Shown piece after piece: positions 17,615 to 26,906 of a stretch of 63,688 nucleotides of DNA. The first letter of the stretch is position 1. Every line of letters starts with the position of its first letter. The position numbers were made by a program, and so were the translations under genes. The notes beneath the pieces are model-generated. The model ran no database searches. It was not told where the DNA came from and worked only from the letters and a program-made list of their open reading frames with translations. The DNA is taken from assembly GCA_003552625.1 (NCBI GenBank), contig PUNM01000065.1, forward strand, positions 1 to 63,688, read 5' to 3'. Source of the DNA: Ectothiorhodospiraceae bacterium (GTDB taxonomy: Bacteria; Pseudomonadota; Gammaproteobacteria; Nitrococcales; Halorhodospiraceae).

Positions 17615-18520
17615 ATGAGTGGATCCGTCTCTGCGCTAGCCGAAACCTCCATCCGCAGCCTGCCTCTTCTTCACAGCGGTAAGGTGCGGGACATTTACGC
17701 CGTCGATGACGATCGGCTTCTTATCGTCGCCACAGACCGCCTCTCCGCATTCGACGTCATCCTCCCGGACCCGATTCCCGACAAGGGAGCCGTGCTGACG
17801 CGGGTATCCAGCTTCTGGTTCCGGAAGACGCGCCACCTGGCGGAGAACCACCTCCTTGATACGCCGCCGGAGGCGGTCGTCGCGGAGGAGGAGGCCGAGC
17901 AGGTGCGCGACCGGGCCGTTGTCGTCCAGAGGCTGAAAGCCCTGCCGGTTGAGGCCATTGTCCGCGGTTACCTGGCCGGCTCCGGCTGGCAGTCGTACCA
18001 GCAGGACGGAGCAGTCTCCGGTGTCCGCCTGCCCCCCGGCCTGCGTGAATCGGACCGCCTTCCGGAGCCGATCTTCACACCGACCACCAAGGCCGCGGTG
18101 GGCGATCACGATGAGCCCATCGACTTCTCCGAAGTGGAGTCGCTGATCGGCACCCGTCTCGCCGAAAGCATACGGACCATCGCGCTGGAGATCTTCACCT
18201 ACGCCACTCAGCACGCGGAAGCCCGCGGACTGATCATTGCCGACACGAAGCTGGAATTCGGAATCACCCCCGAGGGCGAACCGGTCATCATCGACGAACT
18301 CCTCACACCCGATTCCTCCCGCTTCTGGCCCGCCGACGCGTGGCAGCCCGGAAGCACGCCGCCGGCCTTCGACAAGCAGTACATCCGTGACCACCTCGAG
18401 GGCCTCGGCTGGAACAAACGACCACCAGCCCCGCGTCTCAGCCCGGAGGCCATCGAGCAGACGGCCGCCAAGTACCGCGAGGCGGAACAGCGATTAACGG
18501 GGCAGGCGGGGTCAGGTTGA
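17615..18520 (+). CDS. purC: Phosphoribosylaminoimidazole-succinocarboxamide synthase
   Basis: Purine pathway ligase joining CAIR and aspartate with ATP (SAICAR synthetase). It is 301 residues, the longer form found outside the enteric type. Characteristic segments are HSGKVRDIYAVDDDRLLIVATDRLSAFD-type N-terminus (LLHSGKVRDIYAVDD), EAIVRGYLAGSGW, LIIADTKLEFG with the ATP-site acidic residues, and IIDELLTPDSSRFWP near residue 225. It follows the photolyase by nine bases on the same strand, perhaps by read-through. Confidence 0.96.
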   Translation: MSGSVSALAETSIRSLPLLHSGKVRDIYAVDDDRLLIVATDRLSAFDVILPDPIPDKGAVLTRVSSFWFRKTRHLAENHLLDTPPEAVVAEEEAEQVRDRAVVVQRLKALPVEAIVRGYLAGSGWQSYQQDGAVSGVRLPPGLRESDRLPEPIFTPTTKAAVGDHDEPIDFSEVESLIGTRLAESIRTIALEIFTYATQHAEARGLIIADTKLEFGITPEGEPVIIDELLTPDSSRFWPADAWQPGSTPPAFDKQYIRDHLEGLGWNKRPPAPRLSPEAIEQTAAKYREAEQRLTGQAGSG

Positions 18521-18588
18521 TCCGCCCCTCCGCCCGCAACATTCGAACATGTTAAAGTAAAAGCCATTCCCACCCGGGGGTCGGCACC

Positions 18589-19284
18589 ATGCAATCCAGC
18601 GACTGCGAGAACTGCGCGATTCGCTCCGTGGCGCTCTTTGGAGAGATCGACGAAGCGACCGTGGAACGGCTGCACCACCAGGCGCAGCAATTTGACGCGC
18701 CGGCCGGCACCGAACTCTACACGGAAGGGACCCCACCGGACGCCGCCTTCACCCTGCGCGAAGGGGTCATCAAGCTGGTACGCGGGGACGGGAACGGTCG
18801 TCCGCAGATCGTGCGCCTGCTGGTGCGCGGCGAATTCTTCGGTGCCGAAGGCCTGTTCGAGGAGCTACGCCACCACAGCGCCATCGCCCTGACGCCGGTC
18901 GTCCTTTGCCGTCTACCCAACGACCTTCTTCAGCAACTTCAGACTGAAGAGCCCGGTTTCACCACCGCCTTGCTGGGGCGCTGGCGGCGCGCGCTGAACG
19001 AGGTCGAGGACCTGGCCGTAGAGCTTGGCACACGCAAGGCTGAGGGGCGAATAGCCTCCTTCCTTCTGCACTGGGAAACGAAAAACGGGCACGCCATTGA
19101 ATGGCTCCCGCTGCCACTATCGCGCACGGAACTGGGGGAACTACTCGGCCTGCGCGTCGAGACCGTCAGCCGGGTCATGGCTCGCTGGAAGAGGGAAAAG
19201 CTCTTTGAGGAGCGCGGCGGCCACATCCGGCTGCTCGAGCGCGACCGCCTGCGCGCCGTGCTCGAAACGGACGACGCTGCCTGA
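18589..19284 (+). CDS. CRP/FNR family transcriptional regulator, FNR-like
   Basis: Cyclic-nucleotide-binding fold (about 25-135) plus a C-terminal winged helix (about 165-220), 231 residues. The recognition helix ETVSRVMARWK (191-201) has the Glu and Ser-Arg residues that read TTGAT half-sites in FNR. N-terminal Cys6 and Cys9 (CENC) and Cys107 (VVLCRLP) align with FNR Cys20, Cys23 and Cys122, but the position of FNR Cys29 is Ala, so a normal four-cysteine [4Fe-4S] cluster is not assured. It could be a three-cysteine or cluster-free sensor. It is transcribed alone from a 68-base gap after purC. Confidence 0.87.
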   Translation: MQSSDCENCAIRSVALFGEIDEATVERLHHQAQQFDAPAGTELYTEGTPPDAAFTLREGVIKLVRGDGNGRPQIVRLLVRGEFFGAEGLFEELRHHSAIALTPVVLCRLPNDLLQQLQTEEPGFTTALLGRWRRALNEVEDLAVELGTRKAEGRIASFLLHWETKNGHAIEWLPLPLSRTELGELLGLRVETVSRVMARWKREKLFEERGGHIRLLERDRLRAVLETDDAA

Positions 19285-19296
19285 CTCACCCCGCAC

Positions 19297-19339
19297 GGAG
19301 AACGCCGCCCCCACCCACAAGATGGAGGGGGCGTTCTCC
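19297..19339. terminator. Hairpin between convergent FNR-like gene and gap
   Basis: GGAGAACGCC(G)CCC... pairs with GGGGGCGTTCTCC across a loop of about 17 bases, giving a 13-bp stem with one bulged G, between two convergent stop codons. No T-run follows on either strand, so it may be a rho-assisted or protective 3' hairpin rather than a classic intrinsic terminator. Confidence 0.5.
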
Positions 19340-19356
19340 AGCGAGGGAGCGCGCCC

Positions 19357-20367
19357 TTAGGCCCGCATCAGGGCAACCGTGGTATCGAGCATCCGGTTGG
19401 AGAAGCCCCACTCATTGTCGTACCAGGCGCATGCCTTGATCAGGCGACCGCCCTGGGCCCGCGTCAGAGTGGCATCGAAGATGCTCGACGACGGATTGTG
19501 GTTGAAGTCGATGGAGACCAGCGGGTCCTCGTTGTAGGTCAGCACGCCCGCCATCTCACCCTCTGCCGCCGCGCGCACCACCTGGTTGACCTCGTCCACC
19601 GTGGTGTCCCGGGAGGCGGTAAAGGTCAGATCAACCAGCGAGACGTTGATCGTCGGCACGCGGATGGCAAAACCGTCGAGCTTGCCGTTGAGATCCGGCA
19701 ACACCAGGCCCACTGCAGCAGCGGCACCGGTCTTGGTCGGGATCTGCGACTGCGTGGCACTGCGCGCACGGCGCAGGTCCTTATGGAAAACATCGGTCAG
19801 GACCTGGTCGTTGGTGTAGGCATGGACCGTCGTCATCAGACCCTGCTCGAGACCAATCTTCTCGTGAATCGCCTTCACCATCGGCGCCAGGCAATTCGTC
19901 GTGCACGAGGCGTTGGAGATGACCTCCAGATCCGATGTCATCTGCTGATGGTTGACACCGTAGACGAAGGTGCCGTCGACATCCTTGCCGCCCGGGGCGG
20001 AGATGACCACCTTTTTTGCACCCGCCTGGAGGTGGGCGCCTGCGGCCTCCTTCGTGGTGAAAAGGCCGGTGCACTCCATCACCACATCGACACCGAGATC
20101 CTTCCACGGGAGGTCAGCAGGGTTGCGCTCGGCACAGACTTTGATCCGATCGCCGTTGACTACAAGGTCGCCCCCGTCGACTTTGACGTCCCCCGGGAAC
20201 CGCCCATGGGCCGTATCGAAGCGGGTCAGGTGCGCATTGGTCTCCGCATCGCCGAGATCGTTGATGGCAACGATCCGAATCTCGTCGGTACGGCCAGACT
20301 CGTAGAGCGCACGGAGCACATTGCGGCCGATGCGCCCATACCCGTTGATCGCTACGTTGATGGTCAT
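19357..20367 (-). CDS. gap: Glyceraldehyde-3-phosphate dehydrogenase, type I
   Basis: Glycolytic/Calvin-cycle dehydrogenase, 336 residues. The NAD(P) site [15 protein letters not shown] opens the protein and the catalytic [13 protein letters not shown] holds the active cysteine (about residue 154). [14 protein letters not shown] is near the C-terminus. Coenzyme choice is uncertain: the second strand ends in VAINDLGD, which has the Asp typical of NAD binding. GGGAGGAG precedes the ATG. Divergent from metK. Confidence 0.95.
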   Translation of the reverse strand: MTINVAINGYGRIGRNVLRALYESGRTDEIRIVAINDLGDAETNAHLTRFDTAHGRFPGDVKVDGGDLVVNGDRIKVCAERNPADLPWKDLGVDVVMECTGLFTTKEAAGAHLQAGAKKVVISAPGGKDVDGTFVYGVNHQQMTSDLEVISNASCTTNCLAPMVKAIHEKIGLEQGLMTTVHAYTNDQVLTDVFHKDLRRARSATQSQIPTKTGAAAAVGLVLPDLNGKLDGFAIRVPTINVSLVDLTFTASRDTTVDEVNQVVRAAAEGEMAGVLTYNEDPLVSIDFNHNPSSSIFDATLTRAQGGRLIKACAWYDNEWGFSNRMLDTTVALMRA

Positions 20368-20573
20368 GGGTTCTCCTCCCTCACTATCGCTTCATGCTTC
20401 GGGTTGTCGCGGTGACTCTGCCGCACGCTCGCGCCTGCACCGCCTCATTGCGTCAGAACGATGACCGCGGCAGTGTAACCGATCCATCCGCGCTGCGGGC
20501 ATACGCGTTATCACGATTGGGGATACCGGTAATCAGCCACCCCGATCGAATGCAGAAGGTCGACCGTAACACC
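20368..20573. other. Intergenic region between divergent gap and metK
   Basis: 206 bases with no coding frame I would support. It should hold both promoters, but no strong -35/-10 pair stands out on either strand. I saw no SAM or SAH riboswitch core in front of metK. Confidence 0.5.
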
Positions 20574-21746
20574 ATGGAAGATTCCTACCTCTTCACCTCC
20601 GAGTCTGTTTCCGAGGCACACCCTGACAAGATGGCGGACCGGGTCTCCGATGCCATCCTCGACGCGGTCCTTGCCGCTGACCCGAACGGGCGGGTTGCCT
20701 GCGAGACCGCCGTCAAGACAGGGCTGGTGCTGCTGTTCGGAGAGCTGACCACAAACACAGCCCTGGACCACCAGCAGGTCGTCCGTGAGGCGGTCCGTGA
20801 ACTCGGTTACACCGGCTCGGACGCCGGCTTCGACGCTGACACCTGCGCCGTTATCAGCGCCCTCGGACAGCAGTCGCCGGATATCGCCCAGGGCGTTGAC
20901 CGCGGGGACCTGGACGAGCAGGGCGCCGGAGATCAGGGCTTGATGTTCGGGTACGCCTGTGACGAAACCGACACCCTGATGCCAGCCCCCATCCACTATG
21001 CCCATCGACTGATGGAGCGCCACGCCGAGCTGCGCCGCAGTGGCCAGCTGAACTGGCTACGCCCGGACGCCAAGTGCCAGGTCACTTGCCGCTATGAAGG
21101 AGCCCGCCCCACCGGCATCGAGACCGTCGTGCTGTCGACCCAGCACGCGCCCGCGGCCTCCTTGGAACAGATCCGCGAGGCGGTCATCGAAGAGATCCTG
21201 CGCCCGGTCCTCCCGCAGAGCTGGCTCACCGGCTCGTCCCGTTTCCTCATCAACCCCACCGGGCGTTTCGTCATCGGCGGCCCGCAGGGCGACGCCGGCC
21301 TCACCGGACGTAAAGTGGTCGTCGATACCTACGGCGGCTTCGCCCGTGTCGGCGGGGGCTGCTTTTCCGGCAAGGACCCGTCGAAAGTCGACCGGTCCGC
21401 CGCGTACGCGTGCCGCTATGTCGCCAAGAACCTGGTAGCTGCGGGGCTGGCTCAGCGCTGCGAGGTTCAGGTAGCGTACGCAATCGGGGTCGCGGAGCCG
21501 GTCTCCATCTCGGTGGAAACCTTCGGAACCGGCAAGCTCCCCCGGGCAAGGGTGACCGAGCTGATTCGTCGCCACTTCGATTTACGCCCCGGCGCGATCG
21601 TCCGCGATCTGGATCTTCTCCGGCCGATCTACCAGGCCACGGCGGCCCACGGCCACTTCGGGCGCAGCGGCCCAACCTTCACCTGGGAACAAACCGACCG
21701 AGCAGCGGCGCTTGCCGCCGACGCCGGCATCACCGGAGCACAGTGA
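20574..21746 (+). CDS. metK: S-adenosylmethionine synthetase
   Basis: Makes SAM from methionine and ATP. It is 390 residues, starting [19 protein letters not shown], which fixes the start at 20574; an in-frame ATG at 20550 would add eight residues. Segments [14 protein letters not shown] and [20 protein letters not shown] (P-loop-like, phosphate-binding) are intact, with Cys where Ala is usual in GGGAFSG. The end overlaps the following dehydrogenase (GTGA). SAM from this enzyme feeds the many methyltransferases and radical-SAM genes nearby. Confidence 0.96.
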   Translation: MEDSYLFTSESVSEAHPDKMADRVSDAILDAVLAADPNGRVACETAVKTGLVLLFGELTTNTALDHQQVVREAVRELGYTGSDAGFDADTCAVISALGQQSPDIAQGVDRGDLDEQGAGDQGLMFGYACDETDTLMPAPIHYAHRLMERHAELRRSGQLNWLRPDAKCQVTCRYEGARPTGIETVVLSTQHAPAASLEQIREAVIEEILRPVLPQSWLTGSSRFLINPTGRFVIGGPQGDAGLTGRKVVVDTYGGFARVGGGCFSGKDPSKVDRSAAYACRYVAKNLVAAGLAQRCEVQVAYAIGVAEPVSISVETFGTGKLPRARVTELIRRHFDLRPGAIVRDLDLLRPIYQATAAHGHFGRSGPTFTWEQTDRAAALAADAGITGAQ

Positions 21747-22531
21747 GCACGGCCATGGCCCTGAACTGGATCGAGGAGGGCGGACAGGTGCTGATCCAGG
21801 GCGCGAGCCGGGGGATCGGCCTGGAGCTGGTGCGGCAGTCCCTTGAGCAGCCCCGCGCGGGCTGCGTCTGGGCCTCTTGCCGCGCACCTGAGCAAGCGAC
21901 GGCACTGCACGAACTGGCCGACCGAAACCCCGAGCGCCTGCGGCTTCTCAAGCTCGACGTCACCGATGAAGCAACCATGGCCGCTGCCGCTGATCGCCTA
22001 CGCGAGGCGGGAGCGAGGCTGCAGTTGATCGTGCATGCCTCCGGCGTGCTGCATGAGCGCAACCGCCGAGTCCTGCCCGAGAAGCGGCTCGAGGAACTCA
22101 ACCTGGAAGCCCTCACCTACCTGTTTCAGGTCAACGCCGCCGGCCCGATTCTGGCAACCCGGTACCTGCTACCCCTTGTCCATCCAGAGGCGCCGGCCGC
22201 GGTGGCGGCGATCTCCGCCCGTGTCGGGTCGATCGGTGACAACCGCAAAGGCGGTTGGTACGGCTACCGCGCCTCCAAGGCGGCACTCAACCAATTCATG
22301 CATACCTTGGCGATTGAACTGCAGCGCCGCGCACCGAACGTGACCTGCCTCACCCTCCACCCCGGCACCACCGATACGGATCTCTCGCGCCCGTTCCAGG
22401 CCTGGGTACCCGCGGAGCAACTCTTCGCCACGGAGCGCACCGCTGCCCAGCTGCTAGCGGTCATCGATGGCTGCCCCACCGAGGAATCCGGCAGTTTCTT
22501 CAGCTGGGACGGCCAGAGGATCCCCTGGTAG
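21743..22531 (+). CDS. Short-chain dehydrogenase/reductase (CsgA-like)
   Basis: NAD(P)-dependent oxidoreductase of the SDR family, 262 residues. The cofactor motif is [15 protein letters not shown] (about residues 15-29), followed by HASGVLH and the catalytic [13 protein letters not shown] with Tyr and Lys. The GTG at 21743 overlaps the metK stop (GTGA); an ATG four codons later is an alternative. The small size and TxxxGxG spacing resemble the C-factor/CsgA subgroup. Substrate unknown; linkage to metK suggests co-expression only. Confidence 0.85.
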   Translation: MSTAMALNWIEEGGQVLIQGASRGIGLELVRQSLEQPRAGCVWASCRAPEQATALHELADRNPERLRLLKLDVTDEATMAAAADRLREAGARLQLIVHASGVLHERNRRVLPEKRLEELNLEALTYLFQVNAAGPILATRYLLPLVHPEAPAAVAAISARVGSIGDNRKGGWYGYRASKAALNQFMHTLAIELQRRAPNVTCLTLHPGTTDTDLSRPFQAWVPAEQLFATERTAAQLLAVIDGCPTEESGSFFSWDGQRIPW

Positions 22532-22547
22532 CAATCAAGCGCCCCGA

Positions 22548-23423
22548 TCACGCCGGCGGCAACACCGTCCCGAGGCCTTCGAGCCCCTCCTGACCGCACT
22601 TTGCTCCGGCAATCCGGTTGCCCCACTCCAGCGCCGTCACTGCCGACTCACCAGAAAGGTGGGCGTGGAGCACACCGGCGTTGAAGCAATCTCCCGCGCC
22701 CAGCGTATCCACGACGCGTCGCGGCGATTCAGCCGCGCGATGCACAGCCCGTCCGTCCGGCTGGCGGAGCCAGGCACCCTCGCTGCCCCATGCGCAGTAG
22801 GCCAGGTTCCGCGCCGGGGCTGCCGCCAGGAAGCTTTCCCCGTCGTTGTAGCCGGCGGCCTCGGCATAGACACGGCTAAACAGCACAAGATCGGCGGACT
22901 CGGCGAGGGCTTCGACCCCCTCGCGGGGCTTTTCAACCTCCACCGAGATCGGCAGGTCCGGCGCACGGGCCCGAGCATCCCGGATCATTTCCAGAGTTGC
23001 GGGCGGATTGCGCCCCTCGAAATGCAGCCAGTCGAGACCGCTTAGCGCGACCGCAGCAAAACGCGTCGGCGTTAACTCCGGCAGATCCCGGTGGTGGATG
23101 ATCGTCCGCGTCCCCGTCCGGCGGCTACAGATTACATGGGATACCGGCGAACAGCGCCCCCGGGCCACGGCAGCACGCCCACAGTCGATGCCTCGCTCGC
23201 GCAGGTCGCTGGCAATCCGCTCCGCCTCCGGATCGTCGGCGAGCACCCCGAGCCACTGGCCACCATGCCCGAGCTGGGCCAGCACATCCAGCGTATTCGC
23301 GGCATTGCCACCCCGGGCCACACGCTGGCTCAAAGCCCGGACCTCCGCGTCCTCTGCGGGGTACGCCTCGGTGGTATGAATGATATCCAGCGTAGCGAGT
23401 CCTACGGCCAATATTCGGCTCAT
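22548..23423 (-). CDS. PfkB family carbohydrate kinase (ketohexokinase-like)
   Basis: Sugar kinase of the ribokinase fold, 291 residues. GGNAANTLDVLAQLG near residue 38 is the PfkB first signature and VVDTLGAGDCFNAGVLHA near 240 the second, with the catalytic Asp. The arrangement and length resemble animal ketohexokinase and related bacterial proteins more than fructokinase or ribokinase, but the substrate cannot be assigned by eye. ATG 23423 (MSRILAVGLATLD) was preferred over the longer frame. It is convergent with the SDR gene, 16 bases apart. Confidence 0.82.
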   Translation of the reverse strand: MSRILAVGLATLDIIHTTEAYPAEDAEVRALSQRVARGGNAANTLDVLAQLGHGGQWLGVLADDPEAERIASDLRERGIDCGRAAVARGRCSPVSHVICSRRTGTRTIIHHRDLPELTPTRFAAVALSGLDWLHFEGRNPPATLEMIRDARARAPDLPISVEVEKPREGVEALAESADLVLFSRVYAEAAGYNDGESFLAAAPARNLAYCAWGSEGAWLRQPDGRAVHRAAESPRRVVDTLGAGDCFNAGVLHAHLSGESAVTALEWGNRIAGAKCGQEGLEGLGTVLPPA

Positions 23424-23487
23424 GCCAACCCTCCCACGACACCGTCGCCCACAACGGGGCCGGTCATGACCGCTTGAGACGAACGGG

Positions 23488-24102
23488 CTATGCAATCCCC
23501 GGTGCCTTGCGAAGGTACCGGTCACTCACCAGTTGATCGAGCAGAAAAGCGGCTACGTCCGCACGCGCAACCGCGCGCGGCGACACCCCACCATCCACGC
23601 TCACCCGATAGCGCGCGGATGCCGGCCGATCAACCAGCCGCCCCGGGCGGACGATGATCCACTCCCGGTCGCTGTCACGCAGAATCGATTCCTGCGCCTC
23701 CTTGTCCGCCATCAGGCGCCGCATGAGAGTCCGGATCAGAAGGCGATAAGCCGCCGGCATCCGCGCGTAGCTATCGCCCACACCCAGCGCGGTAACGGCC
23801 GCGACCCGCGGCACCTGCTGCTCGGCCATGGCCTCGACAATCACGCGCGTGGCGTGGCTGCACAGATCCGGTGGATGGCCCCGATGCGGGCCCAGCGTAA
23901 TCAGTACGCCGTCACAGCCGAAAAGCGTCCGCCCCACCGGCTCCGGATCGCGAGCATCGCCCACGACGACCTCGACACCGGGCAGATCCGCCACGCCGTC
24001 CGCAGAACGGGCCAGGACACGGCACCGCCACCCCCGCTCGAGAGCCTGCGCCGCTGCCTCGGCGCCGACACCTCGACTTCCCCCGAAAATCGCGATTTTC
24101 AC
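23488..24102 (-). CDS. NAD(P)-binding oxidoreductase, atypical SDR
   Basis: 204-residue Rossmann protein of the NAD(P)H-binding (YwnB/BVR-B-like) type. KIAIFGGSRGVGAEAAAQAL is the dinucleotide loop (Gly-x-x-Gly-x-x-Gly), VVVGDARDPEPV the adenine contact, and EWIIVRPGRLVD the substrate-loop signature. No Tyr-x-x-x-Lys pair. Such proteins can be flavin reductases or redox sensors. Divergent from the helicase gene across 211 bases. Confidence 0.78.
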   Translation of the reverse strand: MKIAIFGGSRGVGAEAAAQALERGWRCRVLARSADGVADLPGVEVVVGDARDPEPVGRTLFGCDGVLITLGPHRGHPPDLCSHATRVIVEAMAEQQVPRVAAVTALGVGDSYARMPAAYRLLIRTLMRRLMADKEAQESILRDSDREWIIVRPGRLVDRPASARYRVSVDGGVSPRAVARADVAAFLLDQLVSDRYLRKAPGIA

Positions 24103-24313
24103 GCTACCGCTCCCCTTCGCTGCATGGATGTGCTAGGGTGCCTGCAGTTTGTCGCGGCGCAAAGGCGCCCAGGTTACCGTCCGACGCTCCAGCGATCGCG
24201 GCCCGGTACCCTCGAACCGGTCGTGGATCGCCTCGCCAAGGCCTTTCCTCGATGTTTCTCTCATCCCGGCGCAGGACGTCGGCGCCTTGGCGTTGTTCCT
24301 TTCAGGAGTTGTC
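24103..24313 (+). other. Intergenic region and long leader before the DEAD-box helicase
   Basis: 211 bases between divergent genes. The helicase start at 24314 has a CAGGAG site. The preceding GC-rich leader contains GACGTCGGCGCC and other self-complementary stretches but no fold I can name; cold-shock helicase mRNAs often have long leaders. An open frame continues upstream but lacks coding character. Confidence 0.35.
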
Positions 24314-25522
24314 ATGACCCAACCCTTCAGTGACCTCGGCCTCGACGCCGAACTGCTTCGTGCTGTCCAGGACCAGGGCTACGAGACCGCCACGCCGATT
24401 CAGGCGCAGGCGATCCCCGCAGTCCTCGACGGCGGCGATGTCATGGCGAGTGCCCAGACCGGCACCGGCAAGACCGCAGCCTTTACACTTCCGCTTTTGC
24501 AGCGACTCCGCCAGTCCGGCGGCGGCCGGCGCCGTATTCGCGCCCTGGTGCTGACCCCGACCCGCGAACTGGCCGCGCAGGTGGCCAAGAGCGTCGATAC
24601 CTACGGCCGTCATTTGCCCCTGCGCAGCACGGAGATCTACGGCGGCGCCCCCATGGGCAAGCAGACGGCCGCCCTGCGGCGCGGCGTCGATATCGTCGTG
24701 GCCACGCCCGGCCGGCTCATCGACCACCTGGACCGGGGCAACCTGGACCTTGGCGGTATCGATCTACTCGTCCTTGACGAGGCCGACCGGATGCTCGACA
24801 TGGGCTTCAAGCCGGCCATTGAGCGCATTCTCCGCGCCGTTCCGACGCACCGTCAGACACTGCTGTTCTCGGCGACCTTCTCCGGTCCGGTCGAGAAGCT
24901 TGCCCGGCAATTCCTCACTGCCCCGACGGTCATCGAGGCCGGTAGCGCCAACAGCACCGCTGAAGCGGTCACCCAGGGCGCCTACTTCGTCGATACCGGA
25001 CAGAAACGGGCCCTGCTGACCCACCTGATCGACGACGGCGACTGGAGTCAGGTCCTGGTCTTCACCCGGACCAAGCGCGGCGCCGACCGACTGGCCGAGC
25101 AGCTCGAACGCGACGGGATCCGGGCACAGTCGATTCACGGCGACAAAAGCCAGGGGCAGCGCAGCAAAGCCCTCGCGGCCTTCAAACGCCACTCCGTCCA
25201 GGCCCTGGTGGCGACCGACGTGGCTGCTCGCGGCCTGGACATCGCCGGACTCCCCTACGTCGTCAATTACGACCTGCCGAACAATCCGGAGGACTACATC
25301 CACCGCATTGGCCGGACGGGTCGAGCCGGTGACGCCGGAACCGCCTGGTCCCTCGTCGCCGGCGAGGAGCGCGGGCGGTTCAAGGCCATTCAGCGCCTGG
25401 TCCGCCGCGATATCCCGGCCCGCGTGGCCGAGGGCTTCGAGCCGAGCGTCCGCCGTACTGCAGGGCCGCGCCGAGGCCCGCCGCGGCGCGCGCACAACAG
25501 CCGCCCCGGACGGCCCGCCTAA
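24314..25522 (+). CDS. rhlE: DEAD-box ATP-dependent RNA helicase (RhlE-type)
   Basis: RNA unwinding/ribonucleoprotein remodelling, 402 residues. Motifs in order: Q motif (FSDLGLDAELLRAVQDQGYETATPIQ region), I ASAQTGTGKTAAF, Ia TPTRELAAQV, Ib TPGRLID, II VLDEADRMLDMGF, III SATFS, IV-V VATDVAARGLDI and VI HRIGRTGRAG. A short basic tail (RRTAGPRRGPPRRAHNSRPG) ends the protein, as in RhlE. ATG 24314 follows CAGGAG. Likely induced in cold or used in ribosome assembly and RNA decay; that is from the family. Confidence 0.92.
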   Translation: MTQPFSDLGLDAELLRAVQDQGYETATPIQAQAIPAVLDGGDVMASAQTGTGKTAAFTLPLLQRLRQSGGGRRRIRALVLTPTRELAAQVAKSVDTYGRHLPLRSTEIYGGAPMGKQTAALRRGVDIVVATPGRLIDHLDRGNLDLGGIDLLVLDEADRMLDMGFKPAIERILRAVPTHRQTLLFSATFSGPVEKLARQFLTAPTVIEAGSANSTAEAVTQGAYFVDTGQKRALLTHLIDDGDWSQVLVFTRTKRGADRLAEQLERDGIRAQSIHGDKSQGQRSKALAAFKRHSVQALVATDVAARGLDIAGLPYVVNYDLPNNPEDYIHRIGRTGRAGDAGTAWSLVAGEERGRFKAIQRLVRRDIPARVAEGFEPSVRRTAGPRRGPPRRAHNSRPGRPA

Positions 25523-25529
25523 AGGCGCG

Positions 25530-25556
25530 CGCGGGGCCGTCCCGGACGGCCCCGCG
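25530..25556. terminator. Hairpin between convergent rhlE and M42 peptidase
   Basis: CGCGGGGCCGTC (25530-25541) and GACGGCCCCGCG (25545-25556) form a perfect 12-bp stem with a three-base loop, between the stops at 25522 and 25571. No U-tract on the + side; the minus side reads into a short TTT. Confidence 0.6.
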
Positions 25557-25570
25557 GTCCGGAAGCTCCC

Positions 25571-26830
25571 CTACTCCGGCGCCGGCGCTGCCGGCACTCC
25601 CGGATGGGCCAGCCCCGGCGCTTGGTCCAACCGCGGATGTCCCTGCCGGAACCGCTCCCGCAGACGCCCGCTGCCGTCGTCCTGACCGTCCAGTTCCCGA
25701 ATCGATTCCGCAATGAGGTGGATCGCAGCGAGCACATCACCGGTGTGCCCGCTTTCCGAGATGGTATGCATGTTGCGCACCGGGATGCCCAGCGAGGCCG
25801 CCGTGCAATCGACGTTGCCGAGCACGCCGGCCATCCCGTCGGTGCCCGTATCCCGCCCGCTGACATCCCGCTGAGTCGGGATCTGCTCCCGCCGGGCAAC
25901 GCGCTGGAGCACCTCATTGAGCTGCTCACTGGCCACGGCACCCACGGTGTAGGTCACACCCGCCCCCATGGCCAGCGGCTGAAAGCGCTTGTCCGAAACC
26001 CCTGGAGCGGCGACATAGTCCTGGTCGACATCGACAGCGATCAACGCGTCCGGGCGCAGCTCACTGGCCAGAACCCGGCTGCCGAAACGGCCGATCTCCT
26101 CATAGCTGGCAATGGCGAAGAGCACACGCACGTTCTCCGGTCCCCGATCGGCGGCGAGCAGGCGCGCCGCCTCGGCCGTGGCGAAACACCCCAGGCCGTT
26201 ATCCAGGTACGCCCCGTAGAAGGTGTTGGGACTGAAACCGTGACGAATCGGGCGATTAAGAAGAATCGGATCCCCCGGCCGGACACCGAGCTGTTCCACT
26301 TGTTTCTTCTTATCCTCGCCGTGGATCTGCAGTTCCAGGTACAGCTGCTCCTTCTTGACCCCCTTGCGACCGGTACGAGTCTCTTCGTCGGCGAAGTGGA
26401 TGGCACCGAGCGCTTCGATGGTGCCTCCCTCCAGGCGCCGATAGTGGCCGGGATCCTCCGGGTTCTCGCTGAAGAGGGTGACCTCGTGGCCGATCAGCGT
26501 CCCCGGCAGAAATGAGTCACTGTCCACCCAGACCTTGCCGTCATCGCCGATGCTGCGCACCTGCAGGCGGATCTTGTCGGCGTGACCGACGACCATGATC
26601 TTGAACATCTCGTCGCGCCCCGGGTGGGTGTCCAGAACGACCCCAGCGTGGCCCTGGAACTGATGCAGGTGCCAATCGTCGGGGGCGAACGCCTCGAACC
26701 AGGGCTTGAGCACGCCGTAGGTCATCGCCCCCTCAAGCCCCACCGGGCTCGGTGCGGCAAGCAAATCGCGCATGCGTTCGAACTGCTCTTCCGGCATGGG
26801 GGACTGCCAGGGCTGGACGGTCTGTGACAT
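25571..26830 (-). CDS. M42 family (glutamyl/deblocking) aminopeptidase
   Basis: Dinuclear metal aminopeptidase of the M42 clan, 419 residues. Metal and catalytic positions are visible: VVGHADKI with the first His, the bridging Asp in GAYLDNGLG, IASYEEIGRFGS with the Glu-Glu pair, the Asp of IAVDVDQDY and the last His in SESGHTGDVLA. ATG 26830 (MSQTVQPWQSP) has AAGAGG upstream; an earlier ATG at 26878 has poor spacing. The C-terminus is Pro/Ala-rich beyond the fold. The subgroup resembles M42 peptidases reported beside N-acetylglutaminylglutamine amide synthesis genes, but those genes are not here. Confidence 0.85.
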   Translation of the reverse strand: MSQTVQPWQSPMPEEQFERMRDLLAAPSPVGLEGAMTYGVLKPWFEAFAPDDWHLHQFQGHAGVVLDTHPGRDEMFKIMVVGHADKIRLQVRSIGDDGKVWVDSDSFLPGTLIGHEVTLFSENPEDPGHYRRLEGGTIEALGAIHFADEETRTGRKGVKKEQLYLELQIHGEDKKKQVEQLGVRPGDPILLNRPIRHGFSPNTFYGAYLDNGLGCFATAEAARLLAADRGPENVRVLFAIASYEEIGRFGSRVLASELRPDALIAVDVDQDYVAAPGVSDKRFQPLAMGAGVTYTVGAVASEQLNEVLQRVARREQIPTQRDVSGRDTGTDGMAGVLGNVDCTAASLGIPVRNMHTISESGHTGDVLAAIHLIAESIRELDGQDDGSGRLRERFRQGHPRLDQAPGLAHPGVPAAPAPE

Positions 26831-26906
26831 GGGGCCTCTTGCTCCCGTAGTGTGTGGCTGTGGATTTTCCGGATTCATGCTCCTACACCATAGCGCACTC
26901 GAACCC

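Noticed and set aside
18546-18553. AACATGTT palindrome upstream of the FNR-like gene
   Set aside because: Eight bases only and no partner site; resembles neither a full FNR nor LexA box.
20368-20573. SAM riboswitch upstream of metK
   Set aside because: No conserved SAM-I or SAM-II core was visible and these are uncommon before metK in this group.
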